From Myxococcales bacterium (lineage in GTDB: Bacteria > Myxococcota_A > UBA9042 > JABWCM01): DNA of 64,000 bases. The notes under the pieces are model-generated. The model was not told the DNA's origin and searched no databases. It was given only the letters and a program-made list of their open reading frames with translations. Made by a program: the position numbers and the translations under genes. Location: positions 1 to 64,000 of the forward strand of contig JABWCM010000011.1 in NCBI GenBank assembly GCA_013360285.1. Reading direction: 5' to 3'. Shown here in pieces: positions 9,891 through 19,565 of the stretch; the stretch's first letter is position 1, and the number at the start of each line of letters is the position of its first letter.

Positions 9891-11022
9891 CCGATGGATT
9901 GGTTTGGCGGCCGTTTTGTTGCTTCTGTTAGGCGCCTTGCCGGCCCAATCCCATCCTTTGACCCCCATCGCGCTCGAGGTGGTTCAAACCGATCCGACCA
10001 CGTTTGTGCTGACCTGGAAAATTCTGGGTATTCCCCGTTCCGAAGAAGTTGTTTTTTCGTTGGAACCCGACTGTATTGGTGAAAAACCGGTTCTGTTGGC
10101 CACACCAGGGGCGGCTGACCGTGACGGGGAGCAAGTGACACGAAAACGGTCGATTTGGGTGTGCCCCGCCGGAAACGAACCGGTGTTGACGGCGCGTAAT
10201 CTCACCGAAGGGCGACTGGTCATCGGGCGACAACACACGGGTGCCGGCTCGTCGGTCGAAATGGTCTTAAGTGAGTTCCGCCCGACTTGGCGCTTGGTCA
10301 AGAACTCGGAAAATACCGAAACATCGGTTGGGTTTGGCGCTATGATGGCGCAAGGAACCGCACATCTTTTGGTAGGTCTGGACCACATCGCGTTTTTGTT
10401 GTGCTTGGTTGTTGTTTTTGAGCAGCTTTCGTTGTTGGTGCTGACCACAACGGCATTTACGGTAGGACATTCCCTGTCGTTGATTTGTGTGGCGTTAGGC
10501 GTATGGAACGTACCGTCGGTGACAGCAGAAACCCTGATAGCCCTTACGTTGGTGGTGATGGCAGTCCGGCTGCGCGTGGGTGGACGCAGTCGGGTTTATG
10601 GCCGGTCCGACAAAATAACCGCTGTCGTATTGTGTATGGGATTTGGGTGTATCCACGGCCTGGGATTTGGTTCGGCAATGCAGTGGACCCATCTTTCCGG
10701 CGCGGACCTGCTGGTACACCTGTTTGGGTTCAATTTGGGAGTCGAGATAGGTCAACTGCTGGTGATGGGACTGGTTTGGATCCTGTTGTGGCCGTCACGA
10801 AAGCAATCGGTTGTGGGTGTTGGCGACGGGGTTCCACCAATGGAATCGTGCAATGCACCCTGGACGCCAGTTACGCAAGAAAAGAAGAGTTGGCGTACGA
10901 TAGTTAAACAAAAAACGCGAATTTTGGTTTCAGATTTTTGGCGAATCGTACGGTATAAATGGATTCCGGATGTGGTGGGGATTTATGGGGTTGCGCTGAC
11001 GGTATGGGCGTTTCGCCAATGA
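9880..11022 (+). CDS. HupE/UreJ family membrane protein
   Basis: GTAHLLVGLDHIAFLLCLVVV, TAFTVGHSLSLI, GCIHGLGFGSAM, FNLGVEIGQL: HupE/UreJ signature residues. Confidence 0.9.
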   Translation: MRSDRWIGLAAVLLLLLGALPAQSHPLTPIALEVVQTDPTTFVLTWKILGIPRSEEVVFSLEPDCIGEKPVLLATPGAADRDGEQVTRKRSIWVCPAGNEPVLTARNLTEGRLVIGRQHTGAGSSVEMVLSEFRPTWRLVKNSENTETSVGFGAMMAQGTAHLLVGLDHIAFLLCLVVVFEQLSLLVLTTTAFTVGHSLSLICVALGVWNVPSVTAETLIALTLVVMAVRLRVGGRSRVYGRSDKITAVVLCMGFGCIHGLGFGSAMQWTHLSGADLLVHLFGFNLGVEIGQLLVMGLVWILLWPSRKQSVVGVGDGVPPMESCNAPWTPVTQEKKSWRTIVKQKTRILVSDFWRIVRYKWIPDVVGIYGVALTVWAFRQ

Positions 11023-11070
11023 GGTTGTGAAAACCCAGGCAATTTTTGCGAACGTAATAAAAAGGAGGGA

Positions 11071-11102
11071 GCCCGTCGGGTTTTCCAGGGTTCCCGACGG
11101 GC
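11071..11102. terminator. Hairpin terminator between convergent genes
   Basis: gcccgtcggg-ttttccagggtt-cccgacgggc, perfect 10-bp stem. Confidence 0.65.
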
Positions 11103-11180
11103 CGTTTATTGATGTTCCGCTGTGCGAGAGAGGGGCACGCGAAACCAAGAAGGGATTGCGAGAGAGGCAGATTGATTGAC

Positions 11181-11218
11181 AATGTACCGCCACCCGAGTC
11201 GGGTTTCGGTACAGCGTT
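11181..11218 (+). terminator. Nested perfect hairpin followed by T-run
   Basis: TGTACCG-cc-ACCCGA-g-TCGGGT-tt-CGGTACA then gcgttttt. Confidence 0.75.
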
Positions 11219-11241
11219 TTTCTGGCGGGCACATAGTGTTT

Positions 11242-11682
11242 TTACGCGGCGGCTTTACCTGGAGCCGGCGACGTTGGCACTATGAATTTGAACAATAACA
11301 TACCTACCAGCATGGATGCTACGAATGTCAGCACGGTGATTTTTCCCGACGCCAACGATACCAGGCCTGGTCCCGGGCAATACCCCGCGATTCCCCACCC
11401 CAGGCCGAATAACGCCGCACCCGTAAGTAGTCGTCCATCCAGATCTTTTTTTGTCGGCAGACTGAATGAACGGGCGAATAGTGGTTGTTTTCGTTTTAAG
11501 ATAAGACGGAAAAATATACCGTAAGTAACTACCGCGCCGCCCATTACCCCAAGCAGAGCCGGATCCCAGTTGCCAAAAAAATCGAGAAAACCGACCACAT
11601 GTACAGGTTGGGTCATGCCGCTGATGCCGAGCCCAATGGCAAACAGGACGCCGGATACAAATGCTGCAAGTTCTTGTTTCAT
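11242..11682 (-). CDS. YeeE/YedE-type sulfur transporter half-protein (DUF6691-like)
   Basis: [43 protein letters not shown]...GLGWGIAGYCPGPGL. Start chosen at 11682, overlapping the upstream stop. Confidence 0.85.
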   Translation of the reverse strand: MKQELAAFVSGVLFAIGLGISGMTQPVHVVGFLDFFGNWDPALLGVMGGAVVTYGIFFRLILKRKQPLFARSFSLPTKKDLDGRLLTGAALFGLGWGIAGYCPGPGLVSLASGKITVLTFVASMLVGMLLFKFIVPTSPAPGKAAA

Positions 11683-12149
11683 GGGGATTGTTCTCCTGCC
11701 GATGTGGTTTCCGTCAATTGCGGTTTCGGATCTATGACGTGATGGACAAGGTACGTTGAAAGCGCACCAAAGGCGATAAATGTGATGGTAGCGATGATGG
11801 AACGTTTGGAAAAACGACTGATCCCGCATACCCCATGGCCGCTTGTGCAGCCGCTGCCGAGGCGGGTCCCGAAACCGACCAACAATCCGGCGACGATAAC
11901 CCACGGCATCGATGTTCCGAGGCCGTCGTAAATCAACGCCGGATTGAAGGCCACGATACCGATGCCGCCGCCGATGAGGCCCAAAATGAACGCGACGCGC
12001 CACCCCATGTCGCCTTTGGGATGGTCCAACGCACCGCCGACCACTCCGCTGATCCCGGCGATTCGACCAAGCGTCAGCATCATGATCGCCGCGGCGATTC
12101 CGATCAGCACACCGCCGATGAGCGGAAGCACCATGATTGACAAATCCAT
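11679..12149 (-). CDS. YeeE/YedE family protein
   Basis: [28 protein letters not shown]...[27 protein letters not shown]. Confidence 0.9.
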   Translation of the reverse strand: MDLSIMVLPLIGGVLIGIAAAIMMLTLGRIAGISGVVGGALDHPKGDMGWRVAFILGLIGGGIGIVAFNPALIYDGLGTSMPWVIVAGLLVGFGTRLGSGCTSGHGVCGISRFSKRSIIATITFIAFGALSTYLVHHVIDPKPQLTETTSAGEQSP

Positions 12150-12185
12150 TGTTTTTCTCCTTTTGAATTGACCGCTACAGTTAAA

Positions 12186-13883
12186 TTAACTACTCCCTTT
12201 CGGTAACTTTGTCGCGGCCACAACCGCATCATGAATGTCGAACACAAATCGGTCAACTCCGAGTTTTTCCCAGAAACCGGAACGTTGCATCACATCTCGA
12301 ACCGGGCCTTTTACCGATGCAAAATAAAGTTTGATGTGGGCCTGTTCGAGAAACTCGGCGATTTCGTGGAGTGCGGCATCTGCCGACGAATCCAACTCGT
12401 TGATGCTGCTCGCGTCGATAATGACGGTATGGGGTGTTGGTTTGGTATCAGTCAGTGTTTTGTGGAGCGTTTCTTTAAGAAACGACACGTTGCCGAAATA
12501 AAATTGGGCATCAATACGCAGAATCAACACCCCGTCGACTGCTTTGGCTTCGGGAAACCGCAATAAGTTACGATAAACGGTGGTACCGGGGAGGCGACCC
12601 AGTATCGCGGTATGGGGGCGGGTGGTTCGGACAACAAACCACAACAGGGAAGCGCCGACGCCCAACCCGATCCCTTCTTCAATCCCCAACACCAACGTTG
12701 CCACAAAGGTGAAAACCAACAACGCCAAATCCGCACGTTTGACGTGCCAGAGGTGTTTGATTTCGGCGATGTCCACCAATTGGGCCACGGCTACCAGAAT
12801 AATTGCGGCCAACGTGGTTTTGGGAAGGTAATAAAACAGCGGCGTCAACGCGACGAGAACCAATATGATGACGGTGGCCGTAACCAGTGCGGCCATCGGA
12901 GACCGGGCTCCGGCTTGGTCGTTGACCGCTGTGCGCGAAAATCCACCGGTAACCGGCAATGCGCCGAGAATCGATGAGCCGATATTCGCCAATCCAAGCG
13001 CGATGAGTTCTTGGTTCGGGCGGATTTCGTAGCGGTGTTTGCTTGCAAACGCTTTTGCAACTGAAACCGACTCCATAAACCCAACCAAGGCGATGGTCAT
13101 GGCCGCCGGCCACAACCGGACCAACAATTCCGTCGAAAATAGTGGAAAAACAACGTCGGGAAGGCCCTGGGGGACGGAGGCGACGATTGCGACGCCTTTG
13201 TTGTGTAGGCCAAACAACCACACAACCAAAGTCGACAACACAACAACGACAAGGAATCGGGGAAATTTGGGAGCGAATCGCCGCAACAGGAGCAAAGTGG
13301 CCATGCTGCCGATCCCGATCAGCAACGTTGTTGTGTGGATTTCGCCGATTTTCTGAAAGATTTCTAAAAACGATCCAAAAATCGAATGGGTGGACGACAA
13401 GGGCAGGCCCGTCAGATGTTTCACCTGACTCATACCGATAACCAGGGCCGCAGCCGAGGTGAATCCGCTGATAACCGGATGCGACAGAAAGTTAACAAGA
13501 AATCCCGCACGCAGCAGACCCAACCCCACTTGAAAAACGCCGACCAACAACGCCAAAAAAATCGCGGCGGTAATAAATTCGGATGACCCGGGGGCCGCAA
13601 TGGCGGAAGCAGAGGACAACACAAGCAACGACACCATGGCCACGGGCCCGACCGCCAACTGCCTCGAGGTGCCAAACAACGAATACAAAACGAGTGGAAG
13701 AGTTGACGCGTAAAGACCCAAAATCGGGGGAAGGCCCGCCAACAGCGCGTAGGCCATTCCCTGCGGGACCAACATGACGGCGGTGGTCAAACCGGCGGAG
13801 CCGTCTTGAAGCCACTGAGCTTTTTTATAGGACCCCATCCATTCAATCGCCGGAATCCATCGTTTTAAGGCAGCCAACACCAT
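12186..13883 (-). CDS. SulP family inorganic anion transporter with STAS domain
   Basis: DGSAGLTTAVMLVPQGMAYALLAGLPPILGLYAS; C-terminal STAS (VDGVLILRIDAQFYFGN...VIIDASSINELDSSA). Start chosen at 13883. Confidence 0.92.
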   Translation of the reverse strand: MVLAALKRWIPAIEWMGSYKKAQWLQDGSAGLTTAVMLVPQGMAYALLAGLPPILGLYASTLPLVLYSLFGTSRQLAVGPVAMVSLLVLSSASAIAAPGSSEFITAAIFLALLVGVFQVGLGLLRAGFLVNFLSHPVISGFTSAAALVIGMSQVKHLTGLPLSSTHSIFGSFLEIFQKIGEIHTTTLLIGIGSMATLLLLRRFAPKFPRFLVVVVLSTLVVWLFGLHNKGVAIVASVPQGLPDVVFPLFSTELLVRLWPAAMTIALVGFMESVSVAKAFASKHRYEIRPNQELIALGLANIGSSILGALPVTGGFSRTAVNDQAGARSPMAALVTATVIILVLVALTPLFYYLPKTTLAAIILVAVAQLVDIAEIKHLWHVKRADLALLVFTFVATLVLGIEEGIGLGVGASLLWFVVRTTRPHTAILGRLPGTTVYRNLLRFPEAKAVDGVLILRIDAQFYFGNVSFLKETLHKTLTDTKPTPHTVIIDASSINELDSSADAALHEIAEFLEQAHIKLYFASVKGPVRDVMQRSGFWEKLGVDRFVFDIHDAVVAATKLPKGSS

Positions 13884-13989
13884 GTCCCATTCTCCTCGGC
13901 ACTTGCCGTAGGTAGGTAGAGCATAGATCGTGCCAAGTAAAGATGTGTTGGAAGGCGGCGGGTACACCTTGGAAGGATCGGGGTGGGAT

Positions 13990-14030
13990 TGTTTCACCGT
14001 GAAACAGCGATGAAACATAACATGTTTCAT
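13990..14030. promoter_or_regulatory. Paired palindromes with TGAAAC/GTTTCA half-sites (operator- or parS-like)
   Basis: TGTTTCAC-C-GTGAAACA (13990-14006) and ATGAAACAT-aac-ATGTTTCAT (14010-14030), both perfect; lie between the CBS-protein stop and the SulP start. Confidence 0.6.
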
Positions 14031-14042
14031 GTCCGATGCGGG

Positions 14043-14453
14043 TTATTCCGTCGGGTCGGGTCGCAGCAGTTCGCCTAAAATACGGAGGGCGTCAATCGTG
14101 GTGAAGATGCCGACCACTAAGTCGTCGTCCATCACTACAACCGAGCCGATTTTGGTGTGCTCCATTTGTTGTACGACGTCCAGCAGTTCTGCGGTGGGAG
14201 GCACGGCCACGACTTCGGCGCTCATCGCTTCTTCTACGGTCAACTGGGTGTTGCCTTGGCCTTGAATGCCCTCGATCAACCTCAGATCGCGTTCTGTTAC
14301 GATTCCGACCAAGGAACCACTTTTTAATACGGGCAGATGGCGAATTCCGTGTTCGTACATGAGTCGTCTTGCCGAATCGGTGCTCGCGTCCAAACGGATA
14401 CTGTGTGGGCTTCGGGTCATCACGTGAGCCATGATCAATGTATCAGCCGGCAT
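14043..14453 (-). CDS. CBS-domain pair protein
   Basis: MAHVMTRSPHSIRLDASTDSARRLMYEHGIRHLPVLKSGSLVGIVTERDLR ... second CBS repeat. Confidence 0.92.
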   Translation of the reverse strand: MPADTLIMAHVMTRSPHSIRLDASTDSARRLMYEHGIRHLPVLKSGSLVGIVTERDLRLIEGIQGQGNTQLTVEEAMSAEVVAVPPTAELLDVVQQMEHTKIGSVVVMDDDLVVGIFTTIDALRILGELLRPDPTE

Positions 14454-14586
14454 GAATCAGGTCTCCTTTGGTGTGAAAATCAAATGGGTGCTGTAAACAG
14501 CTACCGTACAGCTTGATATACACCAAGTTCCAACCCGTTTGAACCCCAATGAAACACGATGATGTTGTGAATTTTCCCAAACTCGG

Positions 14587-14746
14587 AGTTTGTGAAAAAA
14601 TATGGGCGCGGGCTGTGGGCGTGGATTTTGCGCCGAATTGGACTCGAAAAACCCGAGTCATATCGGGAATATGGCGCAGGGTTTTTCGAAGCCAAGGCGG
14701 CCACAAGCCACCGCCCAGAGACCGCGCAGCTATTTTTTAACAAACT
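14587..14746 (-). mobile_element. MITE-like inverted-repeat element, copy B (160 bp, inverted relative to A)
   Basis: gagtttgtgaaaaaata (14586-14602) / tattttttaacaaactc (14731-14747), 16/17 paired; same core (catatcgggaatatg on +). Confidence 0.8.
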
Positions 14747-14808
14747 CCTAGATGTGGTGTACCGTTGGGTTGGTTTTTGAGGCGCGAGAGGATCGGAAAG
14801 GAGCGGCG

Positions 14809-17496
14809 ATGGTCAAAAATGCTCACGAGGCGTTGCGTAAAGATGTTCGGTTGTTGGGAGAGTTGTTGGGGCGACTGCTCAAAGAACACGGCGGGGTGTT
14901 GTTATACGAAAAAGTGGAGCAGGTACGACGGTTGGCCAAAGAAGCCCGCGCCGGAGGCAAACCTGCTTTTTCTAAACTTCAACATGTGTTAAGTGAGCTT
15001 CCTCTTGAGCAGGCATACCTTGTTGCCAGGGCGTTTTATCATTTTTTGGCGTTGGCCAACGTTGCCGAGCAACATCATCGGGTTCGGAGGCGGCGCCATT
15101 ATGAACGAGACGCCGCAGCAACGCCCCAGCGTGGTTCGTGCGCCGATGTTTTTGCGCGGCTTTTGTCCGGGGGAATGTCGGCTGATACGTTGTTTCACGC
15201 TGTTTCTCAACAGCGGGTAGAGTTGGTGTTGACCGCGCATCCGACGGAGGTCTCACGAAGGACTTTGCTGAGAAAGTATAATCATATCGAACTGTTGTTG
15301 TCCGAGCGGGATCGTCCGGACCTGACGGTGGCGGAATCGGAAGCGGTGGTCCGTTCGTTGGCGGCCGAAATTCTGTCGTTATGGGAAACCGACGAATTAC
15401 GCCGGCGCCGACCGACTCCGAAAGACGAAGCGATCGGTGGGTTGTTTATTGTGGAACAAACGTTGTGGGATGCCGTTCCGGCGTTTGTCCGGCAGATCGA
15501 CGACACGTTGATGTCGATGTGTGGAAAACGATTGCCGTTGGATGCGGCGCCGGTGACCTTTGGCTCGTGGATGGGCGGAGATCGGGATGGAAATCCCAAC
15601 GTGACGGCATCGGTAACGCGCGAGGTATGTTTGTTGTCGCGGCTTATCGCTGCGCGGCTTTACACCCAACAGTTGGAGAAATTACGCGCCGACCTGGCGG
15701 TGACCCGATGTAACGCGGCACTACGAGCAAGGGTCGGAGACGTTCGGGAGCCCTATCGGGTGTTGCTGACCCAACTGCGTGACCGCATGGCGGCGACCGC
15801 AGGTTATTTGGAGAAATCGCAGACAGGGCAGGGGGATACGGCGGATTCGACCAGCGGTGTATCGCTGATTCATCGGGTCGATGACCTTCGTGAACCACTG
15901 TTGTTATGTTACCAATCGCTGGTGGAATGTGGGTTAAGTGAGTTGGCGAATCGGGAACTGTTGGATTTGATACGCCGCCTTGCTGCTTTTGGGTTGTCGT
16001 TGGTCCGCCTGGATATTCGTCAGGAATCCCAACGGCATACCGAAACGTTGGACGCGCTGACCGTGGCGTTGGGATTGGGGTCGTACAAAAGTTGGAACGA
16101 AGAACAGCGGCAGGCTTTTTTGATCGCGGAACTCAACAGTAGACGACCGTTGACGCCGATTGGATTTGTTGCCGATCCGCAGGTTGAGGAGGTGTTGGCG
16201 ACGTTTCGGACTATTGCGGAAACCAACCGTGAATCGTTGGGATGTTACGTTATTTCCATGGCCCAGGCACCGTCCGACGTGTTGGCCGTGGTCCTGCTGC
16301 AACGGGAAGCCCGCATGTTGGACCCCCTGCCGGTGGTACCGCTGTTTGAAACGTTGGCGGATTTGGAGTCGGCCGGTGACACTCTGCGGCAGTTGTTGGC
16401 GTTGGAAACGTATCGAGAACGCATCGGGGGGCGCCAGCAGGTGATGATCGGGTATTCGGATTCGGCCAAAGACGCGGGTCGATTGGCAGCGGCGTGGGCG
16501 TTGTATCGGGCACAGGAAGAAATTGTGTCGGTGTGCCGCGAAGCCGGTGTGGCGGTGACGTTGTTTCATGGTCGTGGGGGAACCGTGGGGCGAGGAGGGG
16601 GGCCGACCTACCTTGCGGTCCAATCCCAACCGCCGGGTTCGGTGGATGGGACGCTTCGGGTCACCGAGCAGGGGGAAATGATTCAGGCGAAGTTCAGCAC
16701 GTTGGGGATCGCCTTGAGAACATTGGAGTTGTATACCACGTCGACCCTGCTTGCGACCGTCCAACCGCCGGCGGATCCAAAACCCGAGTGGCGAACGAAG
16801 ATGAACGACTTGGCCGCCGCGGCGGCGGCATCCTATCGGGAAATGATCCGGGAAACGGATGGTTTTGTGGAGTATTTCCGGCAAGCCACACCGGAGCAGG
16901 AGTTGTCGTTATTGAACGTCGGGTCGCGGCCGGCGCGGCGATCCAAAGGTGGCGGCGTAGAGTCGTTGCGGGCGATTCCGTGGGTGTTTTCCTGGACCCA
17001 AACCCGGCTGATGTTGCCGGCGTGGTTGGGGGTGGAACGAGCGCTGAGTGAAACGATTGGAATGACCAGCGACGGTAAGTTAACAAGTGGGGGCGTGCTG
17101 GAAGAGATCCAAACAATGTATCGGGAATGGCCATTTTTTCAGTCGACGTTGGATCTCATCGAAATGGTGGTGGCCAAAGCCGATCTGCCGATTGCCGACT
17201 TATACGACCAGGTGTTGGTGCAACCATCGTTGCAGCCGCTAGGGGCACAATTGAGAGCCCGCCTAAAACAAATGGAAACGGTGTTGTTGACCATTACGGA
17301 ACACGATGAATTGTTGCAGAACAACCCGGTATTGAAACGGTCGATCCAGGTCCGAAATCCGTACGTCGATCCCATTCATGTGTTGCAAATGGAATTGCTG
17401 CGCCGCCGGCGCCAAGGCGTGGAGGACGACCAGGTCAACGTAGCGTTATCGATGACGATCAACGGCATCGCCGCAGGGATGCGCAACACGGGGTGA
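14809..17496 (+). CDS. ppc: Phosphoenolpyruvate carboxylase
   Basis: VLTAHPTEVSRRTLL, FGSWMGGDRDGNPNVT, MIGYSDSAKDAGRLAAAWALYRAQE, LFHGRGGTVGRGGGPTYLA. Start chosen at 14809. Confidence 0.96.
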   Translation: MVKNAHEALRKDVRLLGELLGRLLKEHGGVLLYEKVEQVRRLAKEARAGGKPAFSKLQHVLSELPLEQAYLVARAFYHFLALANVAEQHHRVRRRRHYERDAAATPQRGSCADVFARLLSGGMSADTLFHAVSQQRVELVLTAHPTEVSRRTLLRKYNHIELLLSERDRPDLTVAESEAVVRSLAAEILSLWETDELRRRRPTPKDEAIGGLFIVEQTLWDAVPAFVRQIDDTLMSMCGKRLPLDAAPVTFGSWMGGDRDGNPNVTASVTREVCLLSRLIAARLYTQQLEKLRADLAVTRCNAALRARVGDVREPYRVLLTQLRDRMAATAGYLEKSQTGQGDTADSTSGVSLIHRVDDLREPLLLCYQSLVECGLSELANRELLDLIRRLAAFGLSLVRLDIRQESQRHTETLDALTVALGLGSYKSWNEEQRQAFLIAELNSRRPLTPIGFVADPQVEEVLATFRTIAETNRESLGCYVISMAQAPSDVLAVVLLQREARMLDPLPVVPLFETLADLESAGDTLRQLLALETYRERIGGRQQVMIGYSDSAKDAGRLAAAWALYRAQEEIVSVCREAGVAVTLFHGRGGTVGRGGGPTYLAVQSQPPGSVDGTLRVTEQGEMIQAKFSTLGIALRTLELYTTSTLLATVQPPADPKPEWRTKMNDLAAAAAASYREMIRETDGFVEYFRQATPEQELSLLNVGSRPARRSKGGGVESLRAIPWVFSWTQTRLMLPAWLGVERALSETIGMTSDGKLTSGGVLEEIQTMYREWPFFQSTLDLIEMVVAKADLPIADLYDQVLVQPSLQPLGAQLRARLKQMETVLLTITEHDELLQNNPVLKRSIQVRNPYVDPIHVLQMELLRRRRQGVEDDQVNVALSMTINGIAAGMRNTG

Positions 17497-17574
17497 ACGG
17501 GGGGATGGTGGTTTGGAACGTTGGAAAAATGTTGGCGGACGTCGGTCGACGCCAATCCATGACGAGGCTGAAGT

Positions 17575-18231
17575 ATGACCATGCCCGACCATCCCAAGAT
17601 TTACCATATCGTCCATATGGATCGGTTGCCGTCTATCGTACATTCCGGCGGTCTCTGGTGCGACGAGGAAATGATGAAACACCCGCCGCAGGGTACGACG
17701 ATTGGAATGACTTCTATCAAACAGCGGCGTTTGACCGCAAAGCTCCGCAGTTATCCGGGTTTGTGTGTAGGTGGTTGTGTACCCTTTTATTTTTGTCCGC
17801 GATCGGTCATGTTGTATTTGATCCACTGCGCCAACAATCCGGAACTCACCTATCGCGGGGGTCAGGCGCCGATTTTGCACCTCGAAGCCGATTTATTTAC
17901 GGTCATTCAATGGGCTGAACAGCACCAAAAACGTTGGGCATTCACGCTATCGAATGCGGGCTCGAGCTATTTTGAGGATTTTAGTGACCGATGCTCTTTG
18001 GGCCGAATCGATTGGGATGCCGTCGCTGCCCGGGACTGGCAGAAATGTAAGGAACCTAAACAGGCGGAGTTCTTGCTGGAACACTACTTTCCTTGGTTTT
18101 TAGTTGAGCGGATTGGGGTTCATCCTGCGGTAGACTATTGGAAAATAGTCCAAACACTGGTTGGGAGCGAACTTCGGCCGCTGGTCGAAGTCCGCGCGGA
18201 CTGGTATTATGACCACGGAGGTAACCGGTGA
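17575..18231 (+). CDS. darT: DarT-like DNA ADP-ribosyltransferase toxin (DUF4433)
   Basis: KIYHIVHMDRLPSIVHSGGLWCDEE...VPFYFCPRSVMLYLIHC...KEPKQAEFLLEHYFPWFLVERIGVH: DarT/DUF4433 motifs; overlaps the macrodomain gene by 4 nt. Confidence 0.9.
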   Translation: MTMPDHPKIYHIVHMDRLPSIVHSGGLWCDEEMMKHPPQGTTIGMTSIKQRRLTAKLRSYPGLCVGGCVPFYFCPRSVMLYLIHCANNPELTYRGGQAPILHLEADLFTVIQWAEQHQKRWAFTLSNAGSSYFEDFSDRCSLGRIDWDAVAARDWQKCKEPKQAEFLLEHYFPWFLVERIGVHPAVDYWKIVQTLVGSELRPLVEVRADWYYDHGGNR

Positions 18232-19292
18232 TGATCGAAACCACTTATGGCGATATTTTGAAGTGCGACGCGGACGCGTTGGTCAACACGGTCAACTGTA
18301 TGGGAGTGATGGGTCGGGGTATTGCATTGCAGTTCAAAAACGCGTATCCGGAAAACTTCAAAGCCTATCGTACCGCCTGCAAACGTGGTGAAGTAGTGCC
18401 CGGGCGGATGTTTGTGTTCGAGACCGGGCAATTGGTATCTCCTCGGTATATTATTAACTTTCCAACCAAACGCCACTGGCGGGACAAAAGTCGGATTGAG
18501 GATATAGAGGCTGGGTTGGCTGCTTTGGTGGAGGTCATCCGCACCGAAAACATACAATCAGTGGCAATTCCACCGTTGGGTAGCGGGTTGGGAGGACTTG
18601 ATTGGGCCGATGTCAAACCTCGCATTGAATCGGCAGCCGCGCGGTTGCCTGATGTCCGTGTGCTGACGTTTGAGCCGCAGGGTGCACCCAGTTCCGATAC
18701 CATGGTGCACTCTCGTGGATTACTCAAAATGACCGCGGGGCGTGCGGCGTTGTTGGAACTGATACAACGTTATCTGAACGGGTTACTCGATCCTTACGTC
18801 ACCTTGCTTGAGGTGCATAAGTTAATGTACTTCATGCAGGAAGTCGGGGAACCATTGGATTTAAAGTACGTCAAGGGAACTTACGGGCCATATTCCGAAA
18901 ATCTGAGACATGTGCTCAGCAGGATAGAAGGGCATTGGATCCTCGGTTACGCCGATGGCGGAGATGCACCCGGTAAACCCTTGGCCCTCATACCAGGGGT
19001 TATCGACGAAGCGACGAGTTTTCTTGAGCATCACCCCGAAACGCGTGCACGCTTAAACAGAGTAGCAGCTTTGGTGGAAGGTTTTGAGTCGCCGTTTGGC
19101 CTGGAGTTGCTGTCTACGGTGCACTGGGTCATGAAACACGAACACGTCACGGTTCCTGCTGAGGTACAAGATCGCGTTTATGCATGGAATAAAGGTAAAC
19201 AGCAGTTTACGCCGCGGCAGATCGAGATTGCAATCAACAGATTAACTGAAAATGGTTGGGTGATCTGTCATACCCCCGCGGACTTCGCATAA
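18228..19292 (+). CDS. darG: DarG-like macrodomain antitoxin with C-terminal extension
   Basis: GDILKCDADALVNTVNCMGVMGRGIALQFKNAYP...IPPLGSGLGGLDW: macrodomain; GTG start at 18228 or ATG at 18231. Confidence 0.9.
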   Translation: MMIETTYGDILKCDADALVNTVNCMGVMGRGIALQFKNAYPENFKAYRTACKRGEVVPGRMFVFETGQLVSPRYIINFPTKRHWRDKSRIEDIEAGLAALVEVIRTENIQSVAIPPLGSGLGGLDWADVKPRIESAAARLPDVRVLTFEPQGAPSSDTMVHSRGLLKMTAGRAALLELIQRYLNGLLDPYVTLLEVHKLMYFMQEVGEPLDLKYVKGTYGPYSENLRHVLSRIEGHWILGYADGGDAPGKPLALIPGVIDEATSFLEHHPETRARLNRVAALVEGFESPFGLELLSTVHWVMKHEHVTVPAEVQDRVYAWNKGKQQFTPRQIEIAINRLTENGWVICHTPADFA

Positions 19293-19363
19293 ACCATGCC
19301 GACATTACGACAAAGGAATCGAAATTTTCGGATCTGATAAAGCGGAACCAAGCCGGCCCAGAG

Positions 19364-19523
19364 AGGCTGTGAAAAAATAGCTACGTGCCCCAATTCCGGC
19401 CGCTTTTAGCCCCATTGTCTCCGAAAAAGGTTTCGCAATATGCCAGATATTACTCAACTTTTTCAAAGCCAATGGAGCGCAAAATCGGCTGACTTGGGGC
19501 ACGTAGCTATTTTTTCACAGCCT
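19364..19523 (+). mobile_element. MITE-like inverted-repeat element, copy C (160 bp)
   Basis: Perfect 30-bp inverted repeat gaggctgtgaaaaaatagctacgtgcccca (19363-19392) / tggggcacgtagctattttttcacagcctc (19495-19524); flanking direct repeat CAGAG (19359-19363, 19524-19528); apical hairpin AATAT-GCCAG-ATATT. Confidence 0.85.
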
Positions 19524-19565
19524 CAGAGCCACCGCTCAGAGGGCGAACAGCATTTTTTCCCAAAT

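Noticed and set aside
13990-14006. Bona fide parS site
   Set aside because: Has an extra central base relative to the canonical 16-mer and no parAB genes in the window; kept only as a parS-like/operator candidate.
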